Source of the DNA: Bacteroidota bacterium
GTDB taxonomy: Bacteria; Bacteroidota; Bacteroidia; B-17B0; Aurantibacillaceae
NCBI GenBank assembly: GCA_029237825.1
Contig: JAQZBQ010000019.1
Span: 1 to 48,112, forward strand
Length of the DNA stretch: 48,112 bases
Direction of reading: 5' to 3'
Shown piece by piece: positions 43,701 through 48,112 of this stretch; position 1 is the first letter of the stretch; each line of letters opens with the position of its first letter. The notes below the pieces were generated by a model. The model worked only from the letters and a program-made list of their open reading frames with translations, made no database searches and was not told the DNA's origin. A program made the translations under genes and the position numbers.

Positions 43701-44418
43701 TTCTCCGGAGACAGTTAACCAATGGCTTTGGAATTTTATTCTACCTCCTTCAATTATCCAAAGTAACCTTCAAAACCCGTCTCAACTTTTCCCTGGCTCT
43801 GGCCTTTATGACATAAAGCTCATAGCGACCACAAACCACGGCTGCAGGGATACATTAATTAAACAGGTTAATTTAACGCCACGACCATCCGCAGGTTTTC
43901 AATATGCGGTATCGTCCGGAATTAATGTTGGTACAACGGTAACCTTTGTTGATACATCAACTTATGCAACCGGCTGGAACTGGAATTTCGGTGACATTAA
44001 CAATAGTACCTCATCTCAGCAAAACCCGAGTAACATCTACTACGAGAACGGTTTGTTCATTGTTACTCAAATTGTGAGGGACGATTATGGTTGTACTGAC
44101 ACGGCAAGAGCAGCCATTAAAATAAACAACATCACAAATGAAATCAGTGCCCTTATACCAAATGCCATTTCTCCCAATGGCGATGGCAAAAATGATGTCT
44201 TGAAATTAGATTTCCTCAAACTTCTTTATCCAAATGCGGAAGTTGATATCTATAACCGGTGGGGTGAAAACTTATTCTCATCTCATGGCTATACAGAACC
44301 CTGGGATGGTACGTTTAAAGGGAATAAACTTCCTGTAGGAACTTATTATTATGTCATCAATCTGAATGATTTATCTGTACCTGAACCATTGAAGGGTGGT
44401 ATTCTCTTAATACGATAA
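37783..44418 (+). CDS. Giant T9SS type-B secreted adhesin-like protein with 16 tandem repeats, 2,211 aa
   Basis: Domain order: signal peptide (1-22, ending VKSQ); IgGFc-binding-like N-terminal region (about 25-440; FWFVAPDISLG, NKEYYSLKGPKALGTEFYIP, GNFKLNG); 16 tandem units of about 89 aa (442-1866); three PKD domains (about 1867-2115; WEWSFGDN, WLWNFILPP, WNWNFGDI); and a C-terminal gliding-motility-associated/type-B sorting domain (about 2118-2211; PNAISPNGDGKND, VDIYNRWGENLF, WDGTFKGNKLPVGTYYY). It should be exported by the T9SS to the cell surface or released. The start at 37783 is used because it begins the signal peptide; the frame is open 28 codons further upstream. The porP/sprF gene follows after 1 nt. 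Role: adhesion, motility or biofilm, by analogy with SprB-like proteins. Confidence 0.93.
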   Translation: MLRKNFFSLLFFLTFITQVKSQIDTSFWFVAPDISLGLGDRPIYLYFNTYNAAATVKVRQPANGGFTPITKTIPANSIDSINLTSFIASIENNTPNTALNRGLYISSTQKISALYSIRSTLNKEYYSLKGPKALGTEFYIPMQEFWDQTPATTPKSFSSFDIVASQNNTTILITPKTNIIGHLANVTYSVSLQQGQTYSCQDTSRTASTSLAGSIVSSNKPIAITIQSSGLNQSGCLSSVGDQITSSAYIGTDYVVNKGRASTEKIFILSTQNNTQITINDGSITSHVSNFGETFVYSATQPITYVKTNKPVYTLHVSGYGCRLSGAQLPAFFCAGTFTTAFTRASSDSLALNLFTRTGFEGNFKLNGNASLVPASAFTVVPGTSGAIKSARIFYNTTNIPVGSYNVVTNSGDVFGLGILNGASSRGSAYAYVSEFVSYPSINAGNDFTLCANGTLPLNGQVGGGNINGTWSTNGFGSFNGGFTALTNTYTPSQLDTTVKPVKIFLTTNGPCPQLKDTLLLTVKPSPLVNASIDQVVCGNNNTVTLNGSVTGASSTGSWTSTGTGNFTPSNTSLTGSYLPSAADTASGSVFLILTSTSNGMCGLARDTMKVTISKSPTANAGPASISVCANNPTVSLNGSVGGITTTGKWTTNGSGSFSPSNIQLNTGYFPSAADVSAGQVKLYLTSTNNGTCVQARDSITIIFTNSPSVNAGADLYICKNKLAAVLSGTVSGPTTTGVWSGGTGTFTPGNSVLNTTYTPSAAEVSSGVVSLSLTSTNNGGCDQVVDQILIVINNAPVVNAGMDLSSCKNNSGTALSGVVSGTTTTGIWSNGTGTFTPSTTNLNATYQPSNTELSAGFVNLILTSTNNANCNQVKDTVRINFSTPPTANAGLDLTACKNNVAKALAGVVTGPTTSGIWSGGAGSFNPSNSVLTATYTASAAEITAGFVKLVLTSTNNGNCNAVTDTVKITFTPAPSVNAGANLSFCKNNPSTVLSGTVSGGASSGIWSGGTGTFTPNNAVLNPTYTPSASELSAGSVNLILSSTANGNCNQVSDNVLVIYTAAPAVNAGIDLTSCKNNASSVLSGVVSGPTTTGIWSNGSGTFTPNNTDLNATYSPSAGELSAGFVKLVLSSTGNGNCVQVRDTVRINYTNPPTANAGLDLTACKNNVAKALAGVVTGPTTTGIWSGGAGSFNPSNSALTATYTANAAEIAAGFVKLVLTSANNGNCNAVTDTVKITFTPAPVVNAGINLSFCKNNPGALLSGTVSGGSTSGIWSGGTGTFTPSNTALNATYLPSNSELTAGSVNLILTSTANGNCNQVSDNVLIVYTTAPTANAGVDLYSCQNNPSSILSGIVSGPTTTGIWAGGTGTYSPSNTALNATYLPSSSDLAAGVIILTLTSTNNGNCSQSIDTVKINFTPSPVVNAGFDITTCRNNVVTALSGTVSGGTNSGVWSGGSGSFNPSNSVLTATYSPNTTELTAGFVNLILTSTNNGNCILQRDTVKITFTPSPLVNAGINLSACKNNPLALLSGSVSGGSTTGIWSGGTGTFTPNNTSLNASYLPSAGELASGSVNLILTSTNNGNCNQVNDNVLIVYTTAPAVNAGIDLYSCKNNAYSVLSGIVSGPTTTGIWSGGTGTFTPGNSVLNATYTPSASELAAGFVNLTLTSTNNGNCNQSRDSVKINYTGTPFVNAGSDLNSCKNNPGISLSGNVSGPTTTGTWYGGGGSFNPNNTVLTATYTPTSAELSSGSVTLILASTNNGNCMQSRDTVTINYTNSPTVNAGLDLSSCKNNPAIVLSGVVSGPTTTGIWTGGGGTFNPGNSVLNATYTPSSAEIAVGFVNLTLTSSNNGNCNSVNDLVKLNFVPKPFANFNFNNVCLNTNTAFTDFSLPGIGTLSSWEWSFGDNSSSSVQNSTHMYSSSGTFTTQLVVSNSFGCFDTIKKSPTVYPLPQANFGINRVCNGNVLNLNFNDSSTVPSPETVNQWLWNFILPPSIIQSNLQNPSQLFPGSGLYDIKLIATTNHGCRDTLIKQVNLTPRPSAGFQYAVSSGINVGTTVTFVDTSTYATGWNWNFGDINNSTSSQQNPSNIYYENGLFIVTQIVRDDYGCTDTARAAIKINNITNEISALIPNAISPNGDGKNDVLKLDFLKLLYPNAEVDIYNRWGENLFSSHGYTEPWDGTFKGNKLPVGTYYYVINLNDLSVPEPLKGGILLIR
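39106..43380 (+). repeat. Array of 16 tandem ~267-bp units with 801-bp higher-order period
   Basis: Units begin (V/A)NAG and lie at 39106, 39367, 39637, 39910, 40177, 40444, 40711, 40978, 41245, 41512, 41779, 42046, 42313, 42580, 42847 and 43114. The first three are 261, 270 and 273 bp; the other thirteen are exactly 267 bp. Core motifs are CKNN, LSG.VSGPTTTGIWSGG, LNATY.PS and STNNGNC. From unit 4 to 15 three unit types alternate B-C-A. Type A has GSFNPSNS and LTATY, type B ends DNVLIVYTTAP, and type C ends VRINYTNPP or similar. This gives four 801-bp trimers (39910-43113). Confidence 0.95.
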
Positions 44419-44419
44419 C

Positions 44420-45406
44420 ATGAAAAAGAATATTCACATATTATTACTTTTTGTATTTAGTCTTATAATACAAAGACAAGGGCATTCCCAACAATTGCCC
44501 ATCAACACTAATTACGTTTTGAACGGTTATGCTTTTAATCCAGCCGTGGCGGGATCTAAGCCACATGCTGTCGCGTCAATCAATTACCGTGACCAATGGG
44601 CTGGATTCCAGGATGCACCTAAAACCTATATGGTAAGTCTCCACAGCCCCGTAGGCAAACAGAAAAAAACAGCGATGGGTGCGCTTATAAGCTCAGATAA
44701 TGCAGGATTATTAAGCAGAACCACCGGTTATTTAACCTTCGCGTATCATATCAAAGTAAACGAAACCTATAAACTTGGATTAGGTGTTTCGGCCGGTATG
44801 GTACAATACCGGATAAAACTATACGACGCAAAAGTGGCAGATACGGGCGATGACCTGCTTACCGGAAATATTCTTTCCAACAACGTTTTCGATTCAAATG
44901 GAGGCCTGTATTTTTATAGCGATAAACTATTTGTAGGCGTATCTACGTATCAATATATTGGTAATAAAATTACCTGGAAGGACTCTCAGAGTAACCTTTC
45001 ACAGCACATGTATGCTGCACTGGGATATACATTTCTACTATCGAAAAAAATTTCATTGCAACCAACACTTCTTGTTAAATTCAATTCGCCTGCCCCTGTG
45101 CAACCAGAACTTGGCATGAGGTTGATCTACAAAAATAATTTCTGGATAGGGGGATCTTATCGAACAAATGAATCGGCAAGTGCTTTATTTGGATTGATGA
45201 TTAAAGACAAACTCTCTATCGGATATTCTTACGACATCATCACGTCCAAACTTAAAACCTATACAACAGGGTCGCATGAAATCATGCTAAGCTACCAGTT
45301 TATCAAACCAAAAAAGAAACTCGACGCCGACGAACAGGAATTAAATGATATCGATAACAGTATTAAATCCAAATTAAAGAAACAAAATGAAGAAGGCCCT
45401 AAATAG
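44420..45406 (+). CDS. PorP/SprF family type IX secretion-associated outer-membrane protein, 328 aa
   Basis: The family is found with T9SS substrates of type B; SprF is needed for secretion or surface display of the adhesin SprB. The signal peptide ends GHSQ (about residue 24). The family hallmark QLPINTNYVLNGYAFNPAVAG follows, then AVASINYRDQWAGFQDAPKT and alternating amphipathic strands typical of an outer-membrane beta-barrel (FWIGGSYRTNESASALFGL and LSIGYSYDIITSKL near the end). The last ~35 residues are a charged, probably periplasmic tail. It begins 1 nt after the giant adhesin stop. Its own last 20 nt overlap the start of the second adhesin gene, so the three form one operon. Confidence 0.95.
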   Translation: MKKNIHILLLFVFSLIIQRQGHSQQLPINTNYVLNGYAFNPAVAGSKPHAVASINYRDQWAGFQDAPKTYMVSLHSPVGKQKKTAMGALISSDNAGLLSRTTGYLTFAYHIKVNETYKLGLGVSAGMVQYRIKLYDAKVADTGDDLLTGNILSNNVFDSNGGLYFYSDKLFVGVSTYQYIGNKITWKDSQSNLSQHMYAALGYTFLLSKKISLQPTLLVKFNSPAPVQPELGMRLIYKNNFWIGGSYRTNESASALFGLMIKDKLSIGYSYDIITSKLKTYTTGSHEIMLSYQFIKPKKKLDADEQELNDIDNSIKSKLKKQNEEGPK

Positions 45407-48112
45407 ATTATTACTGATGATTCTGCTTAGCGTGAGCAGTACATCGGTTATATCTCAAATTGATACCGTATTTTGGTTTGCTGCACCGTGGGTGACTGTA
45501 GGACATGCAGGAAATACACCTGTTGTTATGCGATTATCTTCGTTTAATAATGCTACGACAGTTCGAGTGAGGCAACCTGCATCTACTTTTGATACGACTT
45601 TTGTTATTCCTGCCAACTCCCTTGTTTCTCAATCCCTTTCTCATCTTATTAACCAAATTGAAAATACTCCGGCTAATACCGTTTTAAATAAGGGAATAAA
45701 AATCACCTCCGATTTTCCCATCACAGTTGTTTATGAAATTGTAAGTTCAGGAAATAACCCTGAGACTTATTCTTTAAAAGGACAAAACGGGCTCGGTTTA
45801 GAATTTGTGTGTCCATTTCAAACAAAAGGAATTAACTGGACGTTTACACCGACAGCCAAATCGCAGATCGATATTGTTGCAACCCAAAACGGTACAGTTG
45901 TATGGATTACACCCAGGTGTAACGTGGTTGGACATGCAGCTGGTGTATCCTATTCAATCGCTTTAAACGCCGGACAAAGTTACAATATTGAAAACGTGAC
46001 CAATGTGTCAAACGTAACCGGACAAAATTTAAGCGGGACAATTGTTGTTTCAAATAAACCCATTTCAGTTTCAGTAACGGATGACTCCGTGCGGGGCGTA
46101 TCAGGTTGTATGGACATCATGGGCGATCAGATTGTTCCTGTAGAAGTTATTGGTATGGAGTATATCATAAACAAAGGAGGTTTATCGGCCGGCGAATTTG
46201 AAGGCGCATATATTGTTGCAACAGAAAACTTCACGCAGATTACAATCAATGATGGTACAATTACAACTCAGCTTTTAAATAAAGGAGATACATATTATTA
46301 CGGTGTTGGCCAGCCTTTAACATACATTACCGGTGATAAGCCAGTGTATGTGATTCATGCCAGTGGATTTGGGTGTGAACTGGGTGAAGCAATCATACCT
46401 CCATTGAACTGCGCTGGTTCTGATCAAGTAAGCTTTACGCGTACCAATACGCAAACGTTCATCCTTAATATTTTATGCAAAACAGCTTCCAAAGGAAATT
46501 TTACTTTGAACGGAAACGCTACACTTGTCCCAGCTACAGCATTCACAGTGGTTCCTGGAACCGGCGGTGTGTGGAGCGGTGCTCAGATAAGCTTCACAAC
46601 CGGACAAATTCCAGTTGGCATAACTAACCTTCTAAGGAATACAAATCCCACAGACAATTTATTTTCTATGGGTGTAATTAACGGTGGAGCAACAACCGGA
46701 TGTTTATACCATTATATGTCATCGTTCCTAAGAAAAGTATACACAAATGCTGGGATAGATAAGAATGTTTGCAGTCCTACCTCAACAATTTCGCTGAACG
46801 GTTCCGTTACAGGGGGCGCATCTACGGGTATTTGGACAACCACAAACGGAACGGGTAGTTTTGGAAACGCAACCAGTTTGAATACTACCTATACTTTGAG
46901 CGCGAATGATTTAAATCAATCACAGGTGAAATTCATTCTTACTTCTACAGGGAATTGTACTCCGCAAAAAGATACACTGGTACTCAACATTTTCAAATCA
47001 CCAGTGGTTGATGCCGGCGCTAATTTAACATTATGTAAGAATAACGTAGGAGCGATACCTTTGGCTGGCTCTCTTCAATTCGCAGCTGGCGCAAACTGGA
47101 CGAGTTCAGGTACTGGTTCTTTTGGTAACACAGGCGCCTTATCCACAACCTATTTACCTTCCATTAGTGATTTAGCCGGAAGCACTTTAATTCTCAAACT
47201 TACATCAACCGGAAGTTTAAATGGTTGCCCTAATAAATATGATAGCTTAATCATAAATTTCACTAACCCTCCGGTTGTTTCTGTTAGTCCGGATGTGTCG
47301 GCCTGTGCTAACAATGCCACGGTAGCCATAACCGGAACTGTAAGTGGCGCAAGTACCACGGGGATTTGGTCAGGAGGTGCGGGAACATATAACTCAAACA
47401 ATACGGATTTAACCGCGATATATGTGCCAACTCCTGCAGAGATTGCAGCGGGTTCTGTTAAAATCATTTTATCATCAACAGCACACGGGAATTGCAATGC
47501 AGCAAAGGACAGTTTAACGGTAACTTTTACCAATGCACCGAATGTAAATGCCGGTATTGACTTCTCTGTATGTAAAAATAACCCATCTGCTATTTTGTCG
47601 GGAACGGTTGGTGGACCTACAACAACAGGAGTGTGGTCTGGAGGAACTGGTACTTTTACACCAAACAATTCAACATTGAATTCTATTTATAATCCCAGTG
47701 CTGCTGAAATTTCGGCTGGAACCGTCACGCTTACCTTATCTTCTTCCAATAATGGCAATTGCACCCTTGTTTCTGATAAAGTTATTATTAACATCACCAA
47801 TGCACCAGTTGTGAATGCAGGATTGAACTTATCGGTTTGTAAAAACAATACGGCTTCTGCCTTATCTGGAGTAATATCCGGGCCAACTACTACCGGGATC
47901 TGGTCGGGGGGTTCAGGTTCTTTTAACCCAAGTACTTCCGTTTTAAATGCTACCTATACGCCCAGTTCCGCTGAATTATCTGCCGGATTTGCTGACTTGT
48001 ATCTATCTTCAACCAACAATGGAAATTGTAACCAGGTGAAAGATACCGTGAGAATTACATTTACGAACGCACCGGTTGTAAATGCAGGATCCGATCTTTT
48101 CACCTGTTCTAA
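45387..48112 (+). CDS. Second adhesin-like protein, paralogue of the first, 3'-truncated by window end
   Basis: Open for 908 codons from the ATG at 45387 to the last base with no stop, so it is partial. Signal peptide (1-23, MKKALNRLLLMILLSVSSTS, ending VISQ); IgGFc-binding-like region (about 25-450; FWFAAPWVTVGH, PETYSLKGQNGLGLEFVCP, TQITINDGTITTQ); then repeat units starting at 46743, 47007, 47277, 47544, 47811 and 48078, the last cut by the window end. Spacings are 264, 270, 267, 267 and 267 bp, with the same CKNN, SGPTTTGIWSGG and NNGNC motifs as the first adhesin. The ATG overlaps the porP/sprF stop by 20 nt in another frame, so it is coupled. A type-B sorting domain is expected beyond the window. 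Confidence 0.92.
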   Translation, partial: MKKALNRLLLMILLSVSSTSVISQIDTVFWFAAPWVTVGHAGNTPVVMRLSSFNNATTVRVRQPASTFDTTFVIPANSLVSQSLSHLINQIENTPANTVLNKGIKITSDFPITVVYEIVSSGNNPETYSLKGQNGLGLEFVCPFQTKGINWTFTPTAKSQIDIVATQNGTVVWITPRCNVVGHAAGVSYSIALNAGQSYNIENVTNVSNVTGQNLSGTIVVSNKPISVSVTDDSVRGVSGCMDIMGDQIVPVEVIGMEYIINKGGLSAGEFEGAYIVATENFTQITINDGTITTQLLNKGDTYYYGVGQPLTYITGDKPVYVIHASGFGCELGEAIIPPLNCAGSDQVSFTRTNTQTFILNILCKTASKGNFTLNGNATLVPATAFTVVPGTGGVWSGAQISFTTGQIPVGITNLLRNTNPTDNLFSMGVINGGATTGCLYHYMSSFLRKVYTNAGIDKNVCSPTSTISLNGSVTGGASTGIWTTTNGTGSFGNATSLNTTYTLSANDLNQSQVKFILTSTGNCTPQKDTLVLNIFKSPVVDAGANLTLCKNNVGAIPLAGSLQFAAGANWTSSGTGSFGNTGALSTTYLPSISDLAGSTLILKLTSTGSLNGCPNKYDSLIINFTNPPVVSVSPDVSACANNATVAITGTVSGASTTGIWSGGAGTYNSNNTDLTAIYVPTPAEIAAGSVKIILSSTAHGNCNAAKDSLTVTFTNAPNVNAGIDFSVCKNNPSAILSGTVGGPTTTGVWSGGTGTFTPNNSTLNSIYNPSAAEISAGTVTLTLSSSNNGNCTLVSDKVIINITNAPVVNAGLNLSVCKNNTASALSGVISGPTTTGIWSGGSGSFNPSTSVLNATYTPSSAELSAGFADLYLSSTNNGNCNQVKDTVRITFTNAPVVNAGSDLFTCS
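46743..48112 (+). repeat. Tandem ~267-bp repeat array of second adhesin (partial)
   Basis: Five full units and the start of a sixth, homologous to the units of the first adhesin. The first units are more divergent (Tyr/Thr-Asn-Ala-Gly and Val-Ser-Val-Ser instead of Val-Asn-Ala-Gly), and later ones converge on VNAG and CKNN. The array continues beyond the window. Confidence 0.92.

Noticed and set aside
47150-47668. 172-aa minus-strand ORF near the window end
   Set aside because: Antisense shadow of the second adhesin repeats, with the same Pro/Val-rich pattern as in the first array.
39106-48112. CRISPR-like or satellite non-coding repeat
   Set aside because: The units are 267 bp, keep one open frame and have no spacers; they are protein-domain repeats.

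Overview
The window comes from a member of the Bacteroidota (Bacteroidia, probably an environmental Flavobacteriales-, Chitinophagales- or Sphingobacteriales-like lineage). The basis is a type IX secretion (T9SS) type-B sorting domain on a giant surface protein, a PorP/SprF-family protein, a PorE-like protein, a DUF4294 protein, lipoproteins starting CKKDD, LytS/LytTR pairs with TPR sensors, and several upstream matches to the Bacteroidota -7 promoter element TAnnTTTG. Species cannot be told from the sequence alone.

Layout. 1-2.1 kb: tRNA-Gly(GCC) and tRNA-Leu(TAA), a small unknown gene, an Ala-rich lipoprotein and a DUF5011-type lipoprotein. 2.2-6.3 kb: an overlapping pair made of a Y-family polymerase (DinB) and a short DnaE, a likely translesion/mutagenesis operon. 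6.5-11.7 kb: a stress island with a very low-complexity disordered protein, a YciE/YciF ferritin-like protein, a soluble HisKA_2 kinase, two tandem-domain Usp proteins, a thioredoxin and a TerB-like protein. 11.8-14.5 kb: TPR-LytS kinase and LytTR regulator. 14.6-15.6 kb: MsrB-MsrA fusion with a signal peptide. 15.8-20.2 kb: a PorE-like envelope protein with a SPOR-like C-terminus, convergent with a large CAP-like/OmpA-like protein. 20.3-22.5 kb: biotin carboxylase and DUF4294. 22.7-27.9 kb: tight co-directional run of an MMPL/RND exporter, GNAT, 6-phosphofructokinase and a TPR protein. 28-30.9 kb: C45-type Ntn hydrolase with a coupled 80-aa ORF, then an unknown lipoprotein. 31.0-37.6 kb: tetR-tolC-MFP-RND efflux operon.

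37.8-48.1 kb is the most striking region. A 2,211-aa adhesin-like protein is followed 1 nt later by a porP/sprF gene, whose end overlaps the start of a second adhesin-like gene that runs off the window. Both large proteins share an IgGFc-binding-like N-terminal region and tandem units of about 89 aa (267 bp). In the first protein there are 16 units, and the central twelve form a higher-order repeat: four consecutive 801-bp trimers of three distinguishable unit types (A/B/C). The arrangement resembles sprB-sprF of gliding bacteria, and the PorP/SprF protein presumably helps export or anchor one or both adhesins through the T9SS.

Several genes need an internal start codon rather than the longest ORF. 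For four of them (Usp at 11677, C45 hydrolase at 29887, lipoprotein at 30901, adhesin at 37783) a promoter-like element lies just upstream of the internal start. No insertion sequence, prophage, CRISPR array, rRNA or origin was seen, and no stretch over 300 bp lacks a gene.
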